Source: Larkinella knui
GTDB lineage: Bacteria; Bacteroidota; Bacteroidia; Cytophagales; Spirosomataceae
Reading direction: 5' to 3'
DNA: 64,000 nucleotides
Assembly: GCF_003858645.1 (NCBI RefSeq)
Contig: NZ_RQJP01000002.1
Location: 806,001-870,000, forward strand
A program made the position numbers and the translations under genes. Below are positions 52,940 through 60,142 of the stretch, one piece after another. Position 1 is the first letter of the stretch, and every line of letters starts with the position of its first letter. Under the pieces are notes generated by a model. The model did no database searches. It was not told where the DNA came from and worked only from the letters and a program-made list of their open reading frames with translations.

Positions 52940-53498
52940 AATAAAATTTGTCTTCGCTCCATTTCTGCGGGTTATTCACAATATAAGCCTGAATACGCCG
53001 GAAAGAATCGTTCGTTCGAACAATATGATCATGGAAACGGGTTTGCCAGGCAAATTTTTCTCCGCCCCCATTCCATTTACGGATTTCGAATGTGGTTCGA
53101 CCTTTATACCACCGGATGATTCGGGACAGGTTTTCGTGCAACATGGGATTTTTGTGGCCCGTTATTCCGCCGGTGATTTGATGCGCCGTAGAGACGCGAT
53201 TAATCGCGTCTCCACCAATGGGCGGTTTATCGATATAAAGCAATCCATGCATGTGATTAGGCATAACGACGAACTCATCCAGTATAACGTATGGGAATTG
53301 GGTGGGGAGGAACTGCCAAATCTCGGCCGCTATTTTCCCGGCCGCGTTCAATTGCATTTCCCCATTTTGAATGCTGCCAAAAGCATGATGGCGTTCGTGC
53401 GTACAGATCGTCACGAAATAAGCGGCATTGGTTCCATAATCCCACGACTGCAGTCGGGTTGATGGAATCCGGTATTTATGTTTGTACAAATCATCCAT
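52893..53498 (-). CDS. REP-associated tyrosine transposase (RAYT, Y1/IS200-like)
   Basis: The ATG at 53498 (MDDLYKHKYRIPSTRLQSWD) gives 201 residues. The nuclease signature is AAYFVTICTHERHHAFG, then the HUH motif in VVMPNHMHGLLYI, and a candidate catalytic tyrosine in SRIIRWYKGRTTF. The end block FAWQTRFHDHIVRTNDSFRR and IQAYIVNNPQKW is typical of Bacteroidota RAYTs. These single-copy enzymes are thought to move small palindromic REP sequences. Palindromes with arms GAGACGCGATT/AATCGCGTCTC sit at 53191-53212, inside this gene, and at 53510-53537 and 53652-53671. The in-gene copy codes DAINRVS in frame. The last dozen residues come from sequence antisense to P9. Confidence 0.88.
   Translation of the reverse strand: MDDLYKHKYRIPSTRLQSWDYGTNAAYFVTICTHERHHAFGSIQNGEMQLNAAGKIAAEIWQFLPTQFPYVILDEFVVMPNHMHGLLYIDKPPIGGDAINRVSTAHQITGGITGHKNPMLHENLSRIIRWYKGRTTFEIRKWNGGGEKFAWQTRFHDHIVRTNDSFRRIQAYIVNNPQKWSEDKFYFSHYADSSPDSSKPL
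53191..53212. repeat. REP-like palindrome inside the RAYT gene
   Basis: Perfect palindrome with 11-bp arms GAGACGCGATT / AATCGCGTCTC. It lies in frame within the RAYT coding sequence, just after the HUH motif codons, where the protein reads GGDAINRVSTAHQ. Confidence 0.88.
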
Positions 53499-53509
53499 AT
53501 TCCCACAAC

Positions 53510-53537
53510 GTAGAGACGCGATTAATCGCGTCTCTAC
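53510..53537. repeat. REP-like palindrome upstream of the RAYT gene
   Basis: Perfect 28-bp palindrome, arms GTAGAGACGCGATT / AATCGCGTCTCTAC, located 11 bp upstream of the RAYT start codon. Similar GTAGAGACGCG-type repeats are familiar from cyanobacterial and Bacteroidota genomes. Confidence 0.88.
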
Positions 53538-53597
53538 CCCCAATATTCGCGTTTCGCCCCCCATTACCCACGTTTCGCCCCCTATTATTCGCGTCTA
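53536..53597. repeat. Short tandem repeat, about three copies of a 20-22-bp unit
   Basis: Units resembling CCAATATTCGCGTTTCGCCC follow one another three times with a few changes (ATTCGCGTTTCG, TACCCACGTTTCG, ATTATTCGCGTCT). The complement of the unit (CGCGAATAACGGGG) occurs once at 53624-53637, so the stretch can also fold back. It lies upstream of the RAYT gene beside the palindromes. Confidence 0.55.
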
Positions 53598-53651
53598 AAA
53601 TCAGAAATGATCAGCACCAAAGGCGCGAATAACGGGGAATGGTATCGCCGG

Positions 53652-53671
53652 AGACGCGATTAATCGCGTCT
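53652..53671. repeat. Third REP-like palindrome, between RAYT and fdhA
   Basis: Arms AGACGCGATT / AATCGCGTCT, perfect over 20 bp. Together with the copy at 53510-53537 it brackets the tandem repeat and could be the outer end of a mobile REP-type element. Confidence 0.85.
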
Positions 53672-53794
53672 GTACGCAGGCGGGCTAGGTTCGGGTTACT
53701 GCATAATAAACTTGGATATTAGTAGTATTTATTGGCATTATCTTGTAAATCGAAAGTTCATTTACTAAACCGATAACCCTTTAAACCTAGGAGT

Positions 53795-54985
53795 ATGTGT
53801 CAAAACCACGGTGTTGCGTACATCAAACCCGGTGTGGTGGAAGTACAATCCATTGAATACCCCAAACTGGCGCTCGGCGACCGCAAATGTGAGCACGGCG
53901 TCATCCTGCAAATCGTCTCGACCAACATCTGCGGCAGCGACCAGCACATGGTTCGGGGCCGGACAACCGCTCCGGCGGGCCTGGTGCTGGGTCACGAAAT
54001 TACCGGATTGGTCATCGAAGCTGGTCGCGATGTAGAATTCATCAAAGTCGGCGATCTGGTGTCCGTTCCCTTCAACATTGCCTGCGGACGTTGCCGGAAC
54101 TGCAAGGTGGGGCAAACCGGTATCTGCCTGAATGTCAACCCATCACGCCCCGGTGCAGCTTACGGCTACGTCGATATGGGCGGCTGGGTGGGTGGTCAGG
54201 CCGAATATGTCCTGGTGCCGTATGCCGATTTCAACCTGCTGAAATTTCCGGACAAAGACCAGGCGATGGCCAAAATCCGGGATCTTACTCTGCTATCAGA
54301 CATTTTCCCAACGGGCTACCACGGTGCCGTCACGGCGGGCGTGGGGCCGGGTTCCATCGTGTATGTGGCCGGGGCGGGCCCGGTTGGTCTGGCTTGCGCG
54401 GCTTCGTGTCACCTGCTGGGTGCGGCCGTTGTCATCGTCGGCGACATGATTCCCGAGCGGCTGGAGCAGGCGAAAAGCTTTGGCTGCGAGATCGTTGACT
54501 TACGAAAAGAAACGCCCTTGTCTGAGCAGATTGCCGAAATAATTGGCGTTCCGGAAGTAGATTGCGCCGTCGACTGCGTGGGTTTCGAAGCCCGCGGCCA
54601 CGGTTCCGATGCCGGTGTTGAACGGCCGGCCACGGTATTGAACGCCATCATGAGCATCACCCGCGCCGGGGGTGCGCTCGGCATTCCGGGCCTGTACGTC
54701 ACGGGCGATCCGGGGGCTGCCGACGATGCCGCCAAGGAGGGAAGCCTGAGCATTCGCATCGGTTTGGGCTGGGCCAAGTCGCACTCGTTCTACACGGGCC
54801 AATGTCCGGTGATGAAATACCACCGGCAGTTGATGAACGCCATTTTATACGACAAAATCCAGATTGCCAAAGCCGTCAACGTGGAAGTGATCAGTCTGGA
54901 CAAAGCCCCGAAAGGTTACCAGGATTTTGATAAAGGAGCCGCCAAAAAATTCGTAATCGATCCGCACGGAATGATTCCGAATTGA
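53795..54985 (+). CDS. fdhA: Glutathione-independent formaldehyde dehydrogenase (zinc alcohol-dehydrogenase family)
   Basis: This 396-residue cytoplasmic enzyme starts at the ATG at 53795, with AGGAG directly before it. The catalytic zinc ligands match Pseudomonas putida formaldehyde dehydrogenase by number: Cys46 (ICGSDQH), His67 (LGHEIT) and Asp169. The structural zinc cysteines are 97, 100, 103 and 111 (CGRCRNCKVGQTGIC). The NAD-binding loop is VAGAGPVGLACAA, and the family block DCVGFEARGHG is present. The enzyme oxidises formaldehyde to formate with NAD and carries out aldehyde dismutation. It stands alone between permease blocks, next to a transposase and palindromes, and has no evident link to the exporter. 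Confidence 0.93.
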   Translation: MCQNHGVAYIKPGVVEVQSIEYPKLALGDRKCEHGVILQIVSTNICGSDQHMVRGRTTAPAGLVLGHEITGLVIEAGRDVEFIKVGDLVSVPFNIACGRCRNCKVGQTGICLNVNPSRPGAAYGYVDMGGWVGGQAEYVLVPYADFNLLKFPDKDQAMAKIRDLTLLSDIFPTGYHGAVTAGVGPGSIVYVAGAGPVGLACAASCHLLGAAVVIVGDMIPERLEQAKSFGCEIVDLRKETPLSEQIAEIIGVPEVDCAVDCVGFEARGHGSDAGVERPATVLNAIMSITRAGGALGIPGLYVTGDPGAADDAAKEGSLSIRIGLGWAKSHSFYTGQCPVMKYHRQLMNAILYDKIQIAKAVNVEVISLDKAPKGYQDFDKGAAKKFVIDPHGMIPN

Positions 54986-55022
54986 GGCCCTACCGGCCTG
55001 CAAAATACCGCATTCGTAAACC

Positions 55023-55059
55023 TGTCCGTAAATGTACGCCCTGCGTCCGTTTACGGACA
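55023..55059. promoter_or_regulatory. Paired upstream activator dyads before permease P10
   Basis: Dyad 55044-55059 is CGTCCG-TTTA-CGGACA, and a weaker dyad 55023-55038 starts with TGTCCG-TAAA. They begin 21 bp apart, exactly as in the dyads before the adaptor gene (27173-27209). The proximal dyad is centred about 86 bp before the inferred transcription start. I read this as a second binding site pair for the same NtrC-type regulator. Confidence 0.62.
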
Positions 55060-55111
55060 TTTTATTTTATTTCTTCTGCGTATAAAATTGATTATCAGTT
55101 AATTAAAATTC

Positions 55112-55126
55112 TGGTATGTCATTTGG
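55112..55126 (+). promoter_or_regulatory. Sigma-54 (-24/-12) promoter of the P10-P13 unit
   Basis: TGGTATG (55112-55118), four bases, TTGG (55123-55126). It has the right spacing and the same GG at -12 as the promoter at 27265, with two further mismatches in the -24 box. TGATTATCAGT lies 23 bp upstream (55089), as at 27241. The start would be near 55138, 35 nt before the P10 ATG. Confidence 0.6.
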
Positions 55127-55172
55127 TCGAGCAAGAGCGGTACTTGTCTCCTCACGTCTAATCCGGCCGATT

Positions 55173-57548
55173 ATGTTACGCAACTACGTCAAAATTGCCC
55201 TCCGAAACCTTGCTAAAAATAAGGTTTTTTCGTTTATCAATATCCTGGGCCTGGCCGTAGGAATGGCCGTGGCGATGATGATCGGAATGTGGATTTACGA
55301 CGAATTATCGTTCAATAAATTTCACCGGAATTACGACCGGCTGGCGCAACTATACATCCACCAGACCTTCAACGGCAGCACCGGCACCGGGCGAGCGGTT
55401 TCGATCCCGTCGGCAACCGAAATAAAAACCAAGTACGCTTCCAACTTCAAATACGTGTCAATGGCGTCCTGGAGCTTCGGCCATTTGCTAGTGCACGGGG
55501 AAAAGAAGATAAACCGCGAAAGCATGTATGTCGAGCCGGTTTTTCCGCAGATGCTTTCCCTAACCATGCTCAAAGGGAATGCCGCCACCGCCTTAAAAGA
55601 ACCTCGATCCATCCTCTTGGCGGAGTCGGCTGCCAAAGCGCTGTTCGGCGAGGCTGATCCGATGAACAAGATCATCAAAGTCGATGCTAGAAATAATGTC
55701 AAAGTAACGGGGGTTTTTGAAGACCTCCCCTTCAATTCCGAATTCAACCGGGTGCAGTGCTATTTGACGTGGAGTGATTATCTGGCCGATGAGTCCTGGG
55801 TAAAAGAATCCCAGCAACAATGGAGCAATCACTCCTTTCAGTGTTATGCCCAAATAGCCGACCAGGCCACGATGGAAAGTGTTTCGGCGAAAATCCGCGA
55901 CGTTGAGAAAAAGCATACGTCAGCCCAGGAAAACCCCGAATATTTCCTGCATCCCATGAGTCGCTGGCATTTGTATTCCGACTTCAAAGATGGGAAAAAT
56001 ACCGGGGGCGGCATCCAATTCGTTTGGCTTTTCAGCATCATCGGCGCGTTCGTATTGCTGCTGGCCTGCATCAATTTTATGAACCTCAGCACCGCCCGCT
56101 CCGAAAAACGAGCCAAAGAAGTCGGCATCCGCAAAGCCGTCGGTTCGCAACGGCGGCAACTGGTTTTTCAGTTCATCAGCGAGTCGATGCTGGTCGTTTT
56201 TTTCGCCCTGTTTCTGGCAATTGTCATGGTATTACTTTCGATTCCCGCGTTCAACGAACTAGCCGGAAAGAAGGTGAGTCTGCCTTATCAGGATCCCGCT
56301 TTCTGGGGACTGCTCCTTTCATTTTCACTGATCACCGGTCTTTTAGCAGGAAGTTACCCGGCTTTCTATCTATCGTCGTTCAATCCGCTGAAGGTATTAA
56401 AAGGGACGTTTAAAGTGGGCCGCTGGGCGACAATCCCCCGTAAAGTACTGGTGGTCATCCAGTTTACCGTTTCCATTACCCTCATCATTGGGACGCTCAT
56501 TGTTTTCCGGCAAATTCAGCACGCCAAAAACCGCCCGGTTGGCTACAACCGCGAGGGTCTGTTGCAAATTTACATCGGCAGTATTCTCCGCGAAAAGTAT
56601 GATCCTTTGCGGAATGATTTACTGAAATCGGGAGCGGTTTTTGAAGTGAGTAAATCCTCGAGTCCAACCACCTACATCAGTTCCAACCAGATCGGTTTTG
56701 AATGGGAAGGCAAAGACCCGCAGTCAATTCCGCTGTTCGGTGTGGTGGCCTGTTCGCACGACTTCGGAAAAACCATCGGCTGGCAGATCAAGGAAGGACG
56801 CGATTTCTCGCGGGACTACGCCACCGATTCCACCGCTTTTGTCCTCAACGAAGCAGCCGTCAAACTGACCGGACTCAAGAATATTGTGGGCAAAATCATT
56901 CGCTACAACGGCAAGGCGTGTCAGGTTGTCGGCGTCGTGAAAGATATGGTGATGGAGTCGCCGTATACACCCATCAAACCGACCATTTTTATGATCAATT
57001 ACGGCTGGTCCAATGTCTTCAATATCAAGTTGATGCCTAATGTTCCGGTTGAAACCGCCGTTAAAAAAGTCGAAGCGATCTTTAAAAAACATGATCCGGA
57101 TAGCCCCTTCAGTTTTCAGTTTGCCGACGTTGAATACGACGCCAAGTTCCGGGCCGAAGAACGCGTCGGGAAGCTGGCCCGGATTTTTGCGACCCTCGCC
57201 ATATTCATCAGTTGCCTCGGGCTTTTCGGGCTGGCCTCGTTTGTAGCCGAGCAGCGCATCAAGGAAATTGGCGTTCGGAAAGTACTGGGCGCGTCGGTAT
57301 TCAGTTTGTGGGGCCTGTTGTCCAAAGACTTCGTAAGGCTCGTTATTATTTCCTTTCTCATCGCCATACCCATTGCGTATTATTTCCTGAGTGACTGGCT
57401 GAAACAATACGAATACCGAACCGATATTTCCTGGTGGATTTTTGGCATATCCGGTCTGGGAGCCGCCATAATAACGCTGTTAACAGTGAGTTTTCAAGCT
57501 ATAAAAGCCGCTTTGATGAACCCGGTTAGGTCACTTCGTTCCGAATAA
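55173..57548 (+). CDS. FtsX-like ABC permease P10
   Basis: The ATG at 55173 (MLRNYVKIALRNLAKNKVFS) is chosen; an in-frame ATG at 55116 lies inside the sigma-54 promoter and must be too early. It has 791 residues. Coupling regions are TARSEKRAKEVGIRKAVGS (about 307-325) and EQRIKEIGVRKVLGAS (about 692-707), where Ile replaces the usual Thr. After the second coupling region it reads FSLWGLLSKDFVRLVIISFL, differing from siblings. The tail is SFQAIKAALMNPVRSLRSE. It begins the second permease block with its own regulatory module. Confidence 0.93.
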   Translation: MLRNYVKIALRNLAKNKVFSFINILGLAVGMAVAMMIGMWIYDELSFNKFHRNYDRLAQLYIHQTFNGSTGTGRAVSIPSATEIKTKYASNFKYVSMASWSFGHLLVHGEKKINRESMYVEPVFPQMLSLTMLKGNAATALKEPRSILLAESAAKALFGEADPMNKIIKVDARNNVKVTGVFEDLPFNSEFNRVQCYLTWSDYLADESWVKESQQQWSNHSFQCYAQIADQATMESVSAKIRDVEKKHTSAQENPEYFLHPMSRWHLYSDFKDGKNTGGGIQFVWLFSIIGAFVLLLACINFMNLSTARSEKRAKEVGIRKAVGSQRRQLVFQFISESMLVVFFALFLAIVMVLLSIPAFNELAGKKVSLPYQDPAFWGLLLSFSLITGLLAGSYPAFYLSSFNPLKVLKGTFKVGRWATIPRKVLVVIQFTVSITLIIGTLIVFRQIQHAKNRPVGYNREGLLQIYIGSILREKYDPLRNDLLKSGAVFEVSKSSSPTTYISSNQIGFEWEGKDPQSIPLFGVVACSHDFGKTIGWQIKEGRDFSRDYATDSTAFVLNEAAVKLTGLKNIVGKIIRYNGKACQVVGVVKDMVMESPYTPIKPTIFMINYGWSNVFNIKLMPNVPVETAVKKVEAIFKKHDPDSPFSFQFADVEYDAKFRAEERVGKLARIFATLAIFISCLGLFGLASFVAEQRIKEIGVRKVLGASVFSLWGLLSKDFVRLVIISFLIAIPIAYYFLSDWLKQYEYRTDISWWIFGISGLGAAIITLLTVSFQAIKAALMNPVRSLRSE

Positions 57549-57553
57549 AAAAT

Positions 57554-57602
57554 AAAGAATTAAAAACAGAAAGGATGCTTTTCAACTCTTAATTCTTAGC
57601 TC
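57554..57602. repeat. Degenerate inverted repeat in P10/P11 spacer (family B-like)
   Basis: AAGAATTAA (57555-57563) pairs with TTAATTCTT (57589-57597), and the following TCATAACTCTT repeats the wording of the P3/P4 spacer. The GGCTGACGC core is missing. Confidence 0.45.
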
Positions 57603-57619
57603 ATAACTCTTCCCTAAAA

Positions 57620-60046
57620 ATGCTACAAAATTATTTTAAAATCGCCTGGCGGAATTTGATGAAGAACAAGGTGTTTTCGTTCATCAACATCATTGGGTTA
57701 TCGGTCGGGTTAACCTGCTGCATCCTCATTACGGCGTATGTAGTCGATGAATTAAGTTACGATAAATACCCCGCTCAAGCCGGCCAGATTTACCGCGTAG
57801 GCTTGCATTTGCTCGGCAATGGGGCCATAACGGATTTTCCAAATGTGGATGTAGCCGTTGGTCAGGGCATTAAAAACGTTTTTCCGGAAGTCGAAGCGGC
57901 CACGCGGCTGATGCGGTGGAGCCAGGTGTTTATTCGCTATAAAGAAAAGCAGATCAAGGAGAAGTCGATTGCTATTGTGGACTCCAACTTCCTGGAAGTT
58001 TTCTCGATACCGTTTCTGGAAGGTGACGCCAAAACCGCCCTGAAAGAACCCCGTTCGATGGTCATCACGAAAGCGTTTGCGAAGCGGCATTTCGGAAATG
58101 AACCGGCACTCGGGAAAATTCTAACGTTTGGCAATGGCGAAGACGTTCGTAAAGTAACGGGCGTGATCGGGGCTATTCCCCAAAATTCGCATTTCCATTT
58201 TGATGCCTTTTTGAGTTTGGTCGACTTCCCCTATGCCCAAACCCAGACCTGGAGCAACGTCGGTACGTTCACCTACCTGGTGCTGAAAAAAGGCGCGGAC
58301 CCGCAGAAACTGGAAGCAAAATTTCCGCAACTGGTTTCCGAGCACGTTGTGCCGGAAATCCAGCGCGACATGGGCGTCAGTCTGGCCGAAGCCAAAAAAT
58401 CGGTCGGAACGTTCGTGTTCTATTTACAACCGCTGACAAAGATTCATTTGCATTCGGCTACGAAATACGAACTGGAAGCCAACGGAAACATCAATTACGT
58501 GTATATTTTCAGCGTTCTGGCGCTGTTTATTTTGCTTCTGGCCATTGTTAATTTCACCAACCTGTCGACGGCCGGAGCCGCCAAACGCTCCAAAGAAATC
58601 GGCATCCGGAAAGTGATGGGTTCCATCAAAGCCCAGTTAATGGGGCAGTTTCTGCTCGAATCGATCATTATTACCTTGCTGGCTCTCCTGCTTTCGATCG
58701 GCTTCGTGGTGCTGCTTTTACCCTTCTTCAATGAGCTGGCGGGTAAGCAAATCGAAGTTTATACGTTGTTCACTTTAAAAAGTATAGCGGGCTTTTTAAT
58801 CCTGGGGTTATTCGTCGGTATTCTGGCCGGAATCTACCCGGCATTCTTCCTGGCTTTTTCCAAAATTACCGCCGTTTTAAAAGGCGGTTCCGTGCTTCAG
58901 TCGGCCGGCCGGGGCGGTTTGCGCAGCGGATTAGTGGTTTTCCAATTCGCTATTTCCGGGGCGTTGATCATTGCCACCATTGTCTCGTATCAGCAACTCA
59001 AATTCATGCAGACTAAAACGCAGGGATTTGATAAAGAGCAGGTTCTGGTTATTCACGATACGCACCTGTTAGGCACGAACGAAACCGCTTTGAAAGATCA
59101 GTTGCTTCAGGATAGCCGGGTTATTCAGGCGAGCCTTTCGCGCAGTGTTCCGCTCAGCACCGAGAACATGGATGGCACCCAGATTTACGGGAAAGATCCG
59201 GTGAAGAAAGCGAATACCAACGAGATTCAGACGGCCATTTTTCACGTCGACGACACGTATCTGCCCACGCTGGGCATCCAGTTACGGCAGGGGCGAAACT
59301 TTTCGAAAGCGTTTTCGACGGATTCGGCCGCAGTCATCATCAATGAAGCCACAGTTCGGGACTTAGGATGGGGTAAAACCAACCCGATTGGCAAAACGAT
59401 TGTTCGCTCCGGGCGTCGTGAATTTACCGTGATCGGCGTCGTCAAGGATTTTCATTATGCCTCGGCCCGGCAAAAAATTGCCCCGCTGATGATGATTCTG
59501 GGCGGTAATTCCGGGGCGATTCAGGTGAAAGTGAAAGCGGGCGAGGTGTCGGATGCTGTAGCGTCTTTCAAACAAAAATGGGCCGCCCTGAGCCCATCGG
59601 CCCCTTTCACCTACACGTTTCTGGACGACCGCTTTGCGACGTTGTATGAAGCGGAGCAAAAAACCGGTCGGCTCTTTACGGTTTTTGCCGGTATTTCGAT
59701 CGTCATCGCCTGCCTCGGTTTGTTCGGTCTGGCAACATTTACCGCCGAACAACGCACGAAGGAAATTGGCGTCCGCAAAGTGATGGGTGCCACCTCGTCC
59801 AGCATTGTGGTTTTGCTCTCCAAAGATTTCCTGAAGCTGGTTTTTATTTCCGTTCTGATCGCCTTTCCAATCGCGGGCTGGACGATGAATTACTGGCTGC
59901 AGGATTTCGCGTATCGCATCGACGTGGCCTGGTGGGTATATGTGCTGGCGGCTTTTCTGGCGGTCGGAATTGCCCTGCTGACGGTTTCCTTCCAGTCCAT
60001 CAAAGCGTCGTTGATGAATCCCGTGAAGAGTTTAAAAAGCGAGTAA
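57620..60046 (+). CDS. FtsX-like ABC permease P11
   Basis: This permease has 808 residues from the ATG at 57620 (MLQNYFKIAWRNLMKNKVFS). Coupling regions are TAGAAKRSKEIGIRKVMGS (about 316-334), with Gly in place of Arg in the TARS motif, and EQRTKEIGVRKVMGAT (about 709-724). The first periplasmic domain ends in a longer segment (ISLAEAKKS-type) with DMGVSLAEAKKSVGTFVFYL. The second has VDDTYLPTLGIQLRQGRNFS in place of the DYLKTxGLKL motif. The tail is SFQSIKASLMNPVKSLKSE. A family A palindrome follows at once. Confidence 0.93.
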   Translation: MLQNYFKIAWRNLMKNKVFSFINIIGLSVGLTCCILITAYVVDELSYDKYPAQAGQIYRVGLHLLGNGAITDFPNVDVAVGQGIKNVFPEVEAATRLMRWSQVFIRYKEKQIKEKSIAIVDSNFLEVFSIPFLEGDAKTALKEPRSMVITKAFAKRHFGNEPALGKILTFGNGEDVRKVTGVIGAIPQNSHFHFDAFLSLVDFPYAQTQTWSNVGTFTYLVLKKGADPQKLEAKFPQLVSEHVVPEIQRDMGVSLAEAKKSVGTFVFYLQPLTKIHLHSATKYELEANGNINYVYIFSVLALFILLLAIVNFTNLSTAGAAKRSKEIGIRKVMGSIKAQLMGQFLLESIIITLLALLLSIGFVVLLLPFFNELAGKQIEVYTLFTLKSIAGFLILGLFVGILAGIYPAFFLAFSKITAVLKGGSVLQSAGRGGLRSGLVVFQFAISGALIIATIVSYQQLKFMQTKTQGFDKEQVLVIHDTHLLGTNETALKDQLLQDSRVIQASLSRSVPLSTENMDGTQIYGKDPVKKANTNEIQTAIFHVDDTYLPTLGIQLRQGRNFSKAFSTDSAAVIINEATVRDLGWGKTNPIGKTIVRSGRREFTVIGVVKDFHYASARQKIAPLMMILGGNSGAIQVKVKAGEVSDAVASFKQKWAALSPSAPFTYTFLDDRFATLYEAEQKTGRLFTVFAGISIVIACLGLFGLATFTAEQRTKEIGVRKVMGATSSSIVVLLSKDFLKLVFISVLIAFPIAGWTMNYWLQDFAYRIDVAWWVYVLAAFLAVGIALLTVSFQSIKASLMNPVKSLKSE

Positions 60047-60047
60047 T

Positions 60048-60117
60048 GTACCCACGGACTTTAGTCCGTGATTTGCAAATAATGCGCTCACGGACCGTTC
60101 GTGCGGTCCGTGGGTAC
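60048..60117. repeat. Palindromic spacer P11/P12 (family A)
   Basis: GTACCCACGGACTTTAGTCC at the left begins 1 bp after the P11 stop; CGGTCCGTGGGTAC closes at 60117. The inner arms are CCGTGA / TCACGG. The P12 start codon is 25 bp further on. Confidence 0.82.
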
Positions 60118-60142
60118 GAGTCCAAACCTATCCTATGAGATT

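Noticed and set aside
53510-53671. CRISPR-like array from repeated GAGACGCG units
   Set aside because: Repeats are perfect palindromes at unequal distances with no regular spacers and no cas genes; they are REP-type elements.
53735-53755. Possible third -24/-12 promoter before fdhA (TTGGCATTATCTTGTAA)
   Set aside because: The spacing between the GG and the -12 element is at least one base short, and no TGTCCG dyads lie upstream.
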